NCBI GenBank assembly: GCA_947396885.1 | Contig: OX377204.1 | Span: 57,399,139-57,463,138 of the forward strand | DNA length: 64,000 nucleotides | Direction: 5' to 3' | Source of the DNA: Heligmosomoides polygyrus polygyrus | Taxonomy: Eukaryota; Nematoda; Chromadorea; Rhabditida; Heligmosomidae | Shown here: piece by piece, positions 21,732-31,861 of the stretch | Layout: every line of letters starts with the position of its first letter | Numbering within the stretch: position 1 is the stretch's first letter | Notes under the pieces: generated by a model | Databases searched by the model: none | What the model saw: the letters and a program-made list of their open reading frames with translations, nothing else | What the model was told of the DNA's origin: nothing | Position numbers and translations under genes: made by a program

Positions 21732-23005
21732 CAAGGGAAGGGTCTGAAGCGTATGTCTTAAGGGGGGGGGGGAAGGAGTCATGTAGGGGAATCCTCACCC
21801 ATCAATTAGTATGAAAATGTGTTTGTTTTTTGCCAAGTTGTAAAACCCAAGGAGTGGGGAATCACAGTGGGATACGGCGCAGAACTCGTTTGGAGGTCTT
21901 GTACGCCCGCGATGCGACTGGAGCCAGTGGGTAGGAGCGCAGATGGGTGGAGGTTTGACTCACGTGAGGGAGTCGGGGGTTTGGTTCCTCTGCCCTGCTG
22001 TACTTTTGCATTTCAACTGGCTGCTTGAGATTTAGGAGATTCTGACGTCTATACCATTTTCAGACGTTTTCTGCGCATTTTCCAGCTGCACGCTGTGGAG
22101 AGTACCTTTCTTGCGACTTGATTATTACTGACCGGATTTTTAACATCGTCTTCGTCAACTTCAAGTTGAAGTGCTTCGAAGTCCTTTAGTATGCTGGCCA
22201 TCCGTTCGGCCAGCTTGATTTCTTCCCTCGAGGGTTCCTTGTCTAAAGGTGGACCACACTTCAGCGTGAGCAGGTGGATCACCACTCGAGCATCGGCGGA
22301 CACTGTTGGTTCAGGTTTTAGAGAACCTCCAGCAGACCCCTGATTTCCAGGTGACAGACAGAGATGAGGGAAAGGGGATATCGATGCCGTTAAGCTTAAT
22401 TTGCGGGACCCACACACCTCGTTTCTCATTTTAACCACCTCCGACATCACATCCTGATCTCTTTTGAAAATCTGAGCGGAATGTTTTTTCCTGAGGTCAT
22501 TGGTCCACGTATGGAAACAAACTGTGAAATCCTGTAACCTTTATACGCTGCTCGAATTGTGCCCATTGCTGCTTCATGCACTTTGCACCTGCGTATCACT
22601 GGTGTTGAACATTTATACATCACCATGTTGAATACCACAGCGTATAGCTGGAAAAATGAGCAGAAAACTTCTGAAAATGGTGTAGATGTCGATATCCTCC
22701 AAATCTCAAATAATCAGTTGAAATGCAGAAATGCAGCAGCGCACAAGAACCAAACCCCCGACCTTCCTCGCATGAAACAACCCCACTTCCACTGCCGCTC
22801 CGAGCCGCTTGCCGGCAGAAGCATCGTAGGCGTAGTGGGCGTACAAGACCCACAAACGCGTGCTGCGCCGTTTCCCATTGTGACCCCCTACTCCTTAGGT
22901 TTAACGACTTGGAAAAATAAACACGTGTTCATACTAATTGAGGGGTGAGGATTCCCCCTATATCACTCGCTCCTCCCGTTCAGACATACGCTTCAGACCC
23001 TTCCC
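21732..23005. mobile_element. Long-inverted-repeat (foldback) element with a coding loop
   Basis: The left arm (21732-22098) and right arm (22627-23005) are reverse complements over about 370 bp with mismatches and small indels. For example the left arm's GCGTATGTCTTAAG pairs with CAGACATACGC in the right arm, and ACCATTTTCAGACGTTTTCTG pairs with CAGAAAACTTCTGAAAATGGT. The loop of about 530 bp carries a minus-strand ORF. GC-rich MITE-like sequences abut both outer edges, so exact termini and target duplication could not be fixed. Long arms with a short loop are typical of foldback or Tc-type elements. Confidence 0.65.
22049..22555 (-). CDS. Unrecognised ORF in the foldback loop
   Basis: An open minus-strand frame of about 165 codons after a stop at about 22556. 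It begins with a segment like CFHTWTNDLRKKHSAQ, continues with a Ser/Pro-rich stretch, and ends in a charged, probably helical part (REEIKLAERMASILKDFEAL, then EVDEDDVKNP). I do not recognise it. It runs from the loop into the left arm, so the arm DNA may itself be coding-derived. Options are a remnant of the element's own protein or a captured host exon. No signal peptide, membrane segment or transposase motif was visible. Confidence 0.3.
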
Positions 23006-23141
23006 TTGTTAGGCCGGGGGCATACTTCCATCGCCGCGATACCATCGCCGCGGCTCCCGCAACAGTGGCTGTCAACATGCGCGATGGCTTCCCGCGCCCG
23101 TCGCAGGCATGGCATACTTTTTCGCGCCGCGCGCGGTGTTA

Positions 23142-23284
23142 AGGCCTCCACAGAGTTCTGCGGCAGAGCCGCGGCCCTATGCTTAACCATAGGGCGGAGA
23201 CGCAGAGCTCGCCGCCGGCGGCGTCCCTGCCCTATCCTTAACCATAGCGGCGAGCGGCGTTGCCGCAGAACTCTGTGGGGGCCT
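23142..23284. mobile_element. GC-rich MITE with TTA target duplication, second family
   Basis: A 143-bp element with inverted ends AGGCCTCCACAGAGTTCTGC and AGGCCCCCACAGAGTTCTGC. It is flanked by TTA at 23139-23141 and 23285-23287. It is closely related to the MITE at 29156-29465. It is embedded in other GC-rich MITE-like sequence running from about 23013 to 23330. Confidence 0.8.
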
Positions 23285-23581
23285 TTAGGCCTATGGTATA
23301 CTCCCGTCCGCTGCAGCGACACGGGAGTACACAGCGAGGCGACTGCTCGCGATGCGCGTCGGGAGCCGTCGCCATCGCTGAGGCCGACATAGTGCACGCA
23401 GTTCTGCAGACGGACACTTTTGCAGAATTTTAGCGAATCAGCTGATTCAATGCATTTTTCCTTGGATTCTTTGCTTTGTCAACCGTTACGTTCGTGATTT
23501 CGCGTTTTTTCCTGTTTTATCGCCATCCGAACCGTAAACCCTTGTAGGATTGTGGTTTTCAACGATATTTCGTCGATTTCA

Positions 23582-23840
23582 TGTTTAGCTAGGGGGGGGG
23601 GGGGGTTCCGCCATGCCTGTGTCGTGTCGACTCATGCATTTTTTCGCTCCTGATTCCATCCACGGGCACAGAAACCCACGTTTCTGTCCTCGACACGACA
23701 CGAGAAGGTTCTCGTGACGTGTCTAGCACGGAATCGTCCCAGTTGTGGCCCAATTTTTGGAAAGTGATGTTTAGCTAGGGGGTTTCCGCCATGCCTGTGT
23801 CGACTCATGCATTTCTTTCGATTCTGATTCCACCTACAGG
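23582..23840 (+). repeat. Direct repeat pair, 184-bp spacing
   Basis: TTTAGCTAGGG...TTCCGCCATGCCTGTGTCG...ACTCATGCATTT occurs at about 23582-23655 and again at 23766-23840. The first copy has 14 G in the run after TTAGCTA; the second has 5. Confidence 0.8.
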
Positions 23841-23893
23841 TGTTGTGGATACCCAACTGTCCAGATATATTAATGTACTACTGTAATATAATA

Positions 23894-23952
23894 CAACCAG
23901 ACGTTCAGCGGCCTTGCGGCCGCCAAACGTCAGGTTGGGGGCTTCGCCCCAA
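23894..23952. repeat. Two adjacent perfect hairpins
   Basis: Hairpin 1 (23894-23937) pairs CAACC-A-GACGTT-CA-GCGGCC with GGCCGC-CA-AACGTC-A-GGTTG around a TTGC loop: 17 base pairs with symmetric internal mismatches. Hairpin 2 (23935-23952) pairs TTGGGG with CCCCAA around GCTTCG. The two share three bases. No ORF overlaps them. Confidence 0.8.
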
Positions 23953-24530
23953 ACCCCGAAAATAGAACACCCCGTTTAGTCCTTCTTGCTCGTGTTACAT
24001 TGAAAATCTGGTTTTAAGGGGAAGGGGGATAGTATGGCACAATCTTTAAAACTGGTCCTCTATCGCACATACGCCGATTTGTTCTCCGAAGTGCACATTC
24101 TCTCTGGCGATGAACAGATTGTGATAATATTGTGAGAGCTCTATACCGCTAAATATCCGACGGCAATAATCCTCCGATTCCCGAGGTCATTCTCCCCTCC
24201 CCCCCCCCACCCTCTCCGCTCCGACAATGCACAATACTCCTTACCCATGTGTAGGAAGAGACAGGCAGAAAAATGTAGTGAGCATCAGTCAGTAGTGAGG
24301 GTGAGAGGCATGTACACGCACACGCTCGCTGCCTTTCAAAGGTCATCTGAAAATCCAATGCATGCTTCGCAATGTATGGTCTGGCCTCTCGGTCGCACTG
24401 ACGGCTTCTTATCGGTTTCCTCGTTGTTATAATTTCTCAATTGTAGCTGCTATCTATGTCATGGTTTATGCAGGAAGAACACCTTAACTACGTCGAATGA
24501 GGCATTTAGAAATACATAGGACAAATTGAA

Positions 24531-24782
24531 CGACACCCACAAAAATCGACAATTTGATCAATATCGATTGATGGCGATCGATACACCAAAAGTGAACTTC
24601 AGATTCGTGAAAGCGACCTCGATCACCCACAGGGCTAAAGTTTAGGACTGCTTGAGCGACATCCACAAAAAATCGATAAGTTGATCAAAAACTATTGATG
24701 GCGATCGATACTTCAAAAACGAACTTCAGTTTCGTGTTCAGCCCTCGATTACCCACAGGGCTGAAGTTTCGGGCCGCTGTCT
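24531..24782 (+). repeat. 126-bp tandem duplication
   Basis: Two diverged units starting at CGACACCCACAAAAATCG (24531) and CGACATCCACAAAAAATCG (24657). Both carry ATTGATGGCGATCGATAC, GAACTTCAG and ACCCACAGGGCT. No coding function is visible. Confidence 0.75.
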
Positions 24783-25208
24783 ATCGCCATCAATCGTTGA
24801 GTATCAGAAATACGCCGTGCTCCCACTCACTTTGTGATGGACGGACGGAAGGACGGAAACACACACACACTACCCTTTTATATGTAGTAGGACTGATTGT
24901 CATACTTTGTCAGATTTTCTTGCTAGTCATTAAGTTATCACTGTGTGCAGCATTAGCCACGCACCTAAAAGTGGAATAATGTTTGCCGGAACTTTACAAG
25001 GTTCCACCTTGCATTATTTCCATAACTTATAGCCTTTATACGCAGCAAACGTAGGTGTGCCTCACAGTTATAACTTATCCCTAGCCGTTAGATCCTTAGA
25101 GCAGAAAGGTGACTTTGAGTTGTTCCTCTAGGGTTATGGTACACGTGTAATCTCTCTGCTGAGTTGCGAACAGAGCTTTGTCTTGAAAGTCCTGGAAGCA
25201 TGTTTCGC

Positions 25209-25400
25209 TCATACTAGTTCTTGCATCCATTCTAAGATGGCATTAGCAGCATTCGACTTCATGCCCACTGTCCTCTTGCACCGCGTAAACTCGACTGACC
25301 TCATGTGTTCCCTCCGCCGTCCGGCCCTGAAGAGGTGTCCACCGTGGCGTACCCCATGCCAATTTGCCAGGTAGTGTGTGCGAGCCGCTGTTGCCCAGGT
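25209..25400 (-). CDS. Possible 3'-terminal exon of a minus-strand gene
   Basis: On the minus strand a polypyrimidine tract and acceptor (CACCTCTCTCGCAG) is followed by 63 open codons to a TGA. The peptide is basic in the middle (AGRRREHMRS, RCKRTVGMK) and ends NAILEWMQELV. Dibasic sites suggest a secreted peptide, but no upstream exon or signal peptide was found. An overlapping plus-strand frame (25235-25374) competes. Real coding status is uncertain. Confidence 0.3.
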   Translation of the reverse strand, partial: TWATAARTHYLANWHGVRHGGHLFRAGRRREHMRSVEFTRCKRTVGMKSNAANAILEWMQELV

Positions 25401-25855
25401 CTGCGAGAGAGGTGAGTGTGAACAAGTCAAGGGGGGCTTCTTAACTTTGCTGTATGCGCATCTGGAACATAAGAGCTTCTACCTGGTTCCGTTAAAATAA
25501 ACGCAGGTCGGATTTCATTAGCCATGAAGTCAGCTAGGGAGCTAAAGGAACTACCTGGAAAAGTGGGTCGAATCCCCAAACACCTGCTATCAAAGTATTT
25601 AAAAAAAAACAGAACACAACTGCTTTGTTGTGTTGGGACGAACGCAGGCGGCCATCTACGGCATCAACACTCGGTAATGCATCTCATACTGCGTAAGTTT
25701 CTCAACTAATTCCGCCAAAATTTTACTCACTTGTCAGATATTTTGGATTCTGTAACTTCCGGATGAGTTGATTTCCTAGTTTGGATTTGAGTCGTCGTTT
25801 AATAGATGCGCAATGTGGTTTCAACTGTAATTCTATTTCAATAAGGCGTCTTCAG

Positions 25856-27146
25856 ACGAAAAGGAGAAATTCTGCGAAGCTCAGAAATTCTTTGATCTTA
25901 ATCCTGAAAGAATAACCCCGTTCTCTGAAAGGATGAGAACAGACCCAGAGTGGGACGACCCACAGTGTTGCCATCTACACCTTTCTGACAGCACTCTCCT
26001 GGAATATATCCGTGGTAAAAGATCGGCTCTGTGTGGTTGACTGAAGAGCCGCTAAATCGTTCAACGTCGTTTTTACGATTCCTGAGATAGACTCCTGTGG
26101 ATGAGCATAGCTAGAATTTGCGTAAGCGATGCAGCAAGTTCAAAGCGGTGATTTAGAGAACTCGTCGAAGCCTCGATAAGCTCGTTAAAAGACAAAAGTG
26201 TATTGCGAACTCCCTTTTCTAAAAAAAACGTTGTGCTTCTAATACATATAATAAATACATATCCACGTGGTGTGTGTTCTTTAGCCGCATTGGGAACGAG
26301 ATGTGAGTGCATCTTACATCGAGCCGCTATTTTACTGCTTTCAGAAATGCTTGACAAGCGGTTCCACTATTTGAACATGCCGATCGCCCGAGTTCTGGAG
26401 GAAGGAGGATTGTTGCGGGAAGCGATCAGGAGAATGCATCCCGAGGTCGGTAGGTCTGCAATGCGAAAAAGGTGCATGCGCACTTCGTTGTTGGTGTGAG
26501 GAACACCCGCAGAGTTTCGCATAGGCCAACACGAAGTAGGTGTTGGTCATAAAATTCACGTAATCTTTGGTGGCTTTGAAACTGATCTCAGCAAATCATA
26601 GGAAAACCTGCGATCCATTAAAGCTTCGTGCCGACATGAGCACACGCCAAACATGCATAGCATAATGTTAGATGGCGGCTTTACATTGCATTGCATTGCA
26701 ATGTTCCTCTTTGTGAAACAACTATAAGCAACGAAGAGGGACAACTTGAAACAATAGGCTCAATATCGTTTAGAAACGACCGCTATCTCACACAGCTTGT
26801 CGATCGCTCTGGAGGTTAGATTATCTATTAAATTTATATAATAGGATGTCGACACGATTCCTACAGTCGGGCTATTAGAACGGTCTTTAACTAGGTGGTC
26901 ACAGGCACCAGACGCTGAATGAGACATCTTCCATCGAGAGAGCGATTATCCGTTACCCACCATCAGTGCAGTCTGTTACCTATCATAGGAAACGCTTTGT
27001 CTCTTCTATAAGACTCTGATATTCAGATGAGACCGAAGCGCTACGGGACAGACATCGACGAGGTGATGTTCGAGGACCCGAGTGCCAAGCGCACCAGCCT
27101 GAAGCGGCTCGCCATACTCAGTGCGAGAGGATTCGGCAGGAAGTGA
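25856..27146 (+). CDS. Candidate neuropeptide precursor, C-terminal three exons (exons 25856-26014, 26345-26445, 27027-27146)
   Basis: Three GC-richer segments sit behind CTTCAG, TTTCAG and ATTCAG acceptors. Donors are GTAAAA (after 26014) and GTCGGT (after 26445, weaker). The phases agree: exon 1 ends in phase 1, exon 2 supplies two bases, exon 2 ends in phase 0 and exon 3 starts in phase 0. The joined frame has 125 codons to TGA. Exon 1 is acidic with Cys-Cys; exon 2 opens with LDKR; exon 3 has KR cleavage sites after MRPKR, DPSAKR and TSLKR, and ends LAILSARGFGRK. Cleavage and trimming would leave a C-terminal ARGF, with Gly as amide donor. Arthropod allatotropins also end in ARGFamide; kinship is inference. 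The signal-peptide exon was not found upstream. Confidence 0.55.
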
Positions 27147-28012
27147 TGAAGCCTTCGCTCTGTAGCATATTTTCTAGTCACTTCTGTTGATTCTTCGACA
27201 TCTCCCTCTATCTGTTCAATGATCTCGTTCGCTTCCATCGCGAAGGTGGCGTGTAGATGACAAAACGATACATACATATACTGTTGTACTTTGTGTTCTG
27301 TTGCGTATACATTTTGATGCAAAATTGCAGGAAACTAAACGAAAGGTAAATAGAATAATCAAGGGTCAGTCTTGTCACAAGAAGCTGCCAGCGCATATAT
27401 GTAGAAAAACGTCATTTTTGCGCATCCAATCCCAGATCCAGCCACCATCGTGCTACGACGTTTAACGCGTCGTTCCGCTACTAGCATAAACTATCTGGTT
27501 CAAGTCACTCCAACTGCGAAAATTATCTCATCTGAGCAAGTCTATCAAGAGCAAGATCCTGAAATTAAAAAGCATAAAGTGTAGAAATGAGCGTGCTACA
27601 TTCACCCTAGTGCAGGTGCGCGGTGGAGCCGAGAAAGAGTGTCATTCAAATGCTTCTTCATCCAGCAGCCGCTCCATCGAAAAAATAGGTAATTGTTCAC
27701 ACGTACACCTACGCGCCTGAACAAATAAATAGAACGCTTGAACTAGCTGATTTCTACAGTAGTCATTGCTCATTGCAACCTTCAAAAAAAAAAAGGATCT
27801 GGGGGTTGCCCTATTCAGTCCATCCTGCGCCTTTTCTCTGAATGAGGAAACTCTGCTTGTGTTTATGCAGGAACTGAGGTCAAGTCCACCAAGCTAGCAA
27901 TTCAACACCAACGACCGATGAGTTGAACCCTTATTTCCATTTTCGGGAACAAATTTCTGAGGAATTGAAGCAACTAGCATGCGATGATGGGGTGCGTGTA
28001 TACATGTATATT
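27147..28012. other. No gene recognised (about 0.9 kb)
   Basis: Presumed 3' flank of the candidate peptide gene. Short open frames only, with no clear polyadenylation signal close to the stop. Confidence 0.4.
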
Positions 28013-29155
28013 TATTAGGTTGTCCGGAAAGTTCTCAGCGTTTCGAGTGCTTCACTTTGACCAACCATCATCATCATCATCTTCTTCTTCAGCGTTTGTT
28101 CCGACTCGTAGGGGATCCACTATTCCGGTACCATGACGCACCTTTCCCGATCCAGCGCTAGATCAGGGTGAACACCAGCCACTTTCAAGGCCATATGTAA
28201 CGTATCAGCCCAGCGCTGCCTCGGGCGCCCTTTAAGCCGCTCTCCTAATACCTCGAATTTAAGGCCTATGTTGCAGACGCTGTCTCTTCTCCACGCAGAA
28301 CGTGGCCGCACCATCGCAAGCGAGCTTCGCTCATCTTGTCAGCTATCGACGCGATACCGAGCTTCTGCCGAATGGCATCGTTTCGGATGCGGTCCATGCG
28401 CGTGACTCCAGCCGTCCAAAGTCCAGCGCAAAATCTTCGTCTCCATGACGCTGAGGCGCGTTTTAACTTCCTTAGTCTCAGGCCAACACACAGCGCCGTA
28501 CACGGCTACCGGCCGAACGACTGCTCTGTAGATCTTCGATTTCAAGCGCTCCTGTGTCTTCCTATCGCAGAGCACGTCAGTCAAAGAGCGCCACTTGGAC
28601 CAAGCTGCACTCACGCGTGAACTCACTTCAACCATCAGTTTGCCGTCAGACGCTATTGCTGACCCCAGGTGCTTAAAGACTGAAGTACGTGGGAGCTCGA
28701 TGCCATTAACCTTGATGGAGCTGACTCGGTAACGTCCGTGGTTAGGTACTCGGTCTTCTTTACGTTCAATCTGAGTCCAGAACGCTCCTAGCGACCACCC
28801 CAGCTTGTACCTCTCGCTCGAGTTCCCCTATTATCATCGCAAGCGAGCATTACGTCATCAGCATGAAGCAATGTCCAAGGGACGGCTTTCTGAAGATCTC
28901 GTGTGATGGCATTCACTACGACAACAAAGAGGAGTGGGGAAAGTGGAGAACCCCAGAGATAGGAAACCCCATCGACGTTCCAGCTGCAGCTTGAACTCGA
29001 CTCTTTGGACAAGAGTAGAAGATCCGCACCCACTCTATGAGCTCTAAAGGAACCCCATGGTGTCGCAGGACGTACCATATCACTTCACGCGGTACGCGGT
29101 CAAATGCCTTCTCCAAGTCGAGAAGGGCGATGTGCACTGGCTTCTGTTTCTCTAA

Positions 29156-29465
29156 AGGCCCCCGCAGACTTCTGCGGCGAGCGGCGACGGCGAACGGCGA
29201 AACCGCTGAGCGGCGCCGCTCAGCGGCTTGACTCATCATCAGTTGGAGCGGAGACGGCGAGGTACTGTACTGTTTCTAGTCGGGACCGACTGGTGCTTAA
29301 CAATAACGCGCCCCGATGACGATCGCGTCCGTCTCCGCTCTGGATCCCGCCGCGAAAGGGCGGAGCGCAGAGCGCAGACAGACAGACGCTGGAGCGGCGA
29401 GCTCTGCGTCCCTGCCCTATGGTTAAGCACTTCTGCGGCAACGCCGCAGAAGTCTGCGGGGGCCT
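29156..29465. mobile_element. MITE inserted in RTE-2, TAA duplication
   Basis: A 310-bp GC-rich element with ends AGGCCCCCGCAGACTTCTGC and AGGCCCCCGCAGACTTCTGC (read inward). TAA is duplicated at 29153-29155 and 29466-29468. Removing the element plus one TAA restores the RTE-2 reading in that region. No coding capacity. The interior contains GCGGCG-rich palindromes. Same family as 23142-23284. Confidence 0.9.
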
Positions 29466-30548
29466 TAACAGGAGGCAGGCGGCGTGCATAGCATCAATGG
29501 TGCCACAGCTACCCACGATGCCGCACTGATTGCTGGAAAGCTGGACGATGTCCCGAATTCGTCCATCGGCAATTCGCTCAAAGATCTTTATGCTGTGCGA
29601 AAGCAAGCGAATCGGACGGTAATTGGAGCAGTCTGCAGGACTGCCCTTCTTCTTCCAAATCGGAATCGTCGTAATTTGGCGCCAACACTCAGGCGCTTTC
29701 TTCTCCGCCACAACCTGATTAAAGAACTTCGCCAACCACACAGCAGGGTACCAGGACTTCGTTTTCCATAAATCAGCTGGCAAGCCATCAGGACCAGTCG
29801 CTTTGCCCGGTCCCATCTTCCTCAGAGCCGCTTCAGCTTCCTACACAGATCTTGTGAACAGGGCCGTGGCTGTGAGCCACAGAAGAGACGGCCAGACGAG
29901 GGAACTCTCCAGTCGAAATTCCCTCGATATAATCGCGTCATCGCTTCAAGCTTCCTTGCGGTTCATAGGAAGATGGCCGTGCTCATCACCGATGCCGAAA
30001 AACGTCTCAATATCCTCGGTCTGCCGATGCCGATTTTTAGCGAGCCGGTACAGATAGCGATTACCATCGTGTGACTCGAGCTTCTCGTTGACATCTCCAT
30101 AATGGGTGGCTTTTGCAAAAGCCAGGGCCTTCTTTGCAGCTTTCTTCGCTTCTTGGTACTTCTGCCAGTTATCGGCGGTCTTTTGTGATACACGTGGTAG
30201 AGCCACTTCTTCTCTCGAACCTTCGCTTTCACGTCGTCTGTCTACAGCCATGCCTGCTTGTCGACCTGGCATCGTCCAGGCTTCGTAATGCCAAGTTGCG
30301 ACTGTGCAGCTTAACGTATCGCTTCGGTAGCCTTCTTCTAAGTTTCATCGACAGTCGTGACTGTCGGTAACCGCACTAGAAATCGCGAGAAATCTTAGCT
30401 GCTTCCTTCTCTCTCATTCGCCACCATTTGACTCTTGGTGCACCTCATCGCTCGACCTGCTCAAGACTCGGAGGAGCGATCTTCAAAGTACACTATGGTG
30501 AGGTTATGCGATTCTGCACAGTCAGGAATATGTTCAACATCTGCGTTA

Positions 30549-30679
30549 GCCCTAGTTTACACTTCCACCGCCACGCGGCGCGTCACTGCGATCGTCATAG
30601 ATATCGACTTTTCGCTCCGCCCAATCGATGCTTCTACTATGGTGCCGCGCCGCGCGGCGGCGCAACTATAAACTAGGGC
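30549..30679. mobile_element. MITE inserted in RTE-2, TTA duplication
   Basis: A 131-bp element with ends GCCCTAGTTTA and GCCCTAGTTTA (read inward) and TTA at 30546-30548 and 30680-30682. The RTE-2 sequence CGCGTAACGC is rebuilt exactly when the element and one TTA are removed. TWA duplication and GGGC-type ends fit PIF/Harbinger-derived MITEs. Confidence 0.9.
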
Positions 30680-30746
30680 TTACGCGACCCGCAACCGAAT
30701 CCATCATTACAGCTGTAGCCGCCTTTCGTCACGCCCACGTGATCGT

Positions 30747-31451
30747 GCGTTATCGTGCAGAAGAATCGGCCCTCTTGTGCTGACCAATGCTTGTTGAAGT
30801 TAACGCAATTTTCCATACATTTCGTCGGTTTCCTTGCAACACAAGTCTGCTGTGATCGCCTGGCCTGGTGCTAAAAAGTTGTAATAGATCACCCAGCCGC
30901 CGGGTTAATGGTCTCTGTAATGACTTTTGTAAAATGCCCTGAGGTTCGTCGGCGTCCAACCACTATCCGGAACCTTTCGTAGAATCCAACAGAATCCGCT
31001 TTCGGTCACAAGTGCTGTTCAATCCAAAAACGAGTCAGTTTTGGTGGCGTAAAAGTAGAGAGGAACAAATCTCGAAACGTGACAGTTTTTGCCGCTCACT
31101 CGACTCTTTCACCTTTCCAAGGATTTTCAAAGCATTCGCAGCAGCAGTTTTACTGACGTCTAGTTCTTCCGCGATCCCGCGAACTGTTTTCGATGGTTCA
31201 GCTTCCACCAATTTTCCACCAATTCCTAGAACTCGCCGTCCAGGATTGCTCTAGGTCGACCGTTACGGGGATCGTCTTCTAAGCTGGAATCTCCTCCCGA
31301 AATTTGCTGAACCACCGGTGCACAGTGCTCTCTCGAGCATTACTAGGCCCACACAGCTGATTGATTTGTCGAGCTGTCTCGGCTGCGGATTGCCCTAACT
31401 TCAAGTTAAAATAAATTATCGTTCGCGTTCGGAATTGCTCCTTCGACATAT
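30747..31451 (-). pseudogene. Bandit-like mariner transposase, N-terminal two thirds
   Basis: From 31451 down the minus strand reads MSKEQFRTRTIIYF and the helix-turn-helix ESTVHRWFSKFREE. After stops it continues with DLFLSTFT, WLDADEPQG and a degenerate catalytic middle region ending ILLHDNA at 30747, where the RTE-2 insertion cuts the second catalytic block. At least three stops and several frameshifts are present. The block order matches the mariner at 1080-1893 and they share terminal repeats, so the two copies complement each other as records of one family. Confidence 0.85.
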
Positions 31452-31491
31452 TTGAATAAGCCCTTTAAGAACAGAAATATAAAATAAATAT

Positions 31492-31715
31492 CAAGCACAT
31501 AACGTGAAGTCGAACGCACGCAGGACAACGTTTCAAGCACGTCACGTGAAGCCCAACGCAAGTGGAACAACGTTTCAAGCACGCTACATGAACCCCGCAC
31601 GTAGGACGACGATTTGAACTCGTTTCTTGAAGAACAATGAACGTTGAACAATGCTCTGAACACGTCTCGTGAGCCCGACACACGCAGGGCGACGGTTTGA
31701 ACTCGTCTATTGAAC
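31492..31715 (-). repeat. 42-bp minisatellite in the mariner 5' region
   Basis: About five to six units starting at 31492, 31534, 31576, 31616, 31658 and 31699, each with TTCAAGCACG or TTGAACTCG near the start and GCAGGACAACG-like ends. Units diverge towards the right. The array gives Cys/Thr-rich spurious frames on the minus strand. Confidence 0.8.
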
Positions 31716-31861
31716 AAAACGTAAATCATTTAGTCAGAGAAAGCGAAAAATTCTTTACAGAAAGTAGCATTAGTGCGCAATGTAAGTTAAATTTTTACAT
31801 AATAACAGATGGATGAAAAATAGTAACATAAAACGCTGAGAACTTTGCAGACAACCTAATA

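Larger units (their letters stand above)
28066..30746 (-). mobile_element. RTE family 2 copy, minus strand, truncated and decayed
   Basis: The 3' end (CATCATCATC then TTCTTCTTCAGCG) lies at 28066. The ORF is readable on the minus strand through LRWTLDGWSH, SPLLFVVVVNAI, LDLEKAFDRVPREVIW, YRPIRLLSHS and GKATGPDGLPADLW to the endonuclease near 30700 (GGYSCNDGFGCGS). There are many stops and frameshifts. The 5' end is cut inside the endonuclease domain at about 30746, directly against the mariner HDNA motif. MITEs at 29156-29465 and 30549-30679 interrupt it at sites whose empty form is known from other RTE-2 copies. Confidence 0.88.
28015..31859 (-). mobile_element. Bandit-like mariner with both ends and nested insertions
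   Basis: Terminal inverted repeats TTAGGTTGTCCGGAAAGTTC (from 28015) and TTAGGTTGTCTGCAAAGTTC (reverse strand from 31859) are flanked by TA at 28013-28014 and 31860-31861. The transposase remnant runs on the minus strand at 30747-31451. The gap between its truncated end and the left terminal repeat is filled by an RTE-2 copy (28066-30746) that contains two MITEs. Order of events: mariner, then RTE-2, then MITEs. The mariner's C-terminal half is missing, so a deletion accompanied or followed the RTE insertion. Confidence 0.88.

Noticed and set aside
22945..23397. Arg-rich open frames on both strands
   Set aside because: They follow the GC-rich MITE palindromes and show no domain.
25235..25374. 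Plus-strand ORF overlapping the minus-strand exon candidate
   Set aside because: It has no acceptor at its start and ends at a stop before the nearby GTGAGT donor, so it is less exon-like than the minus frame.
31492..31715. CRISPR-like regular repeats
   Set aside because: The 42-bp units are adjacent with no unique spacers and decay along the array; it is a minisatellite in a eukaryotic transposon.
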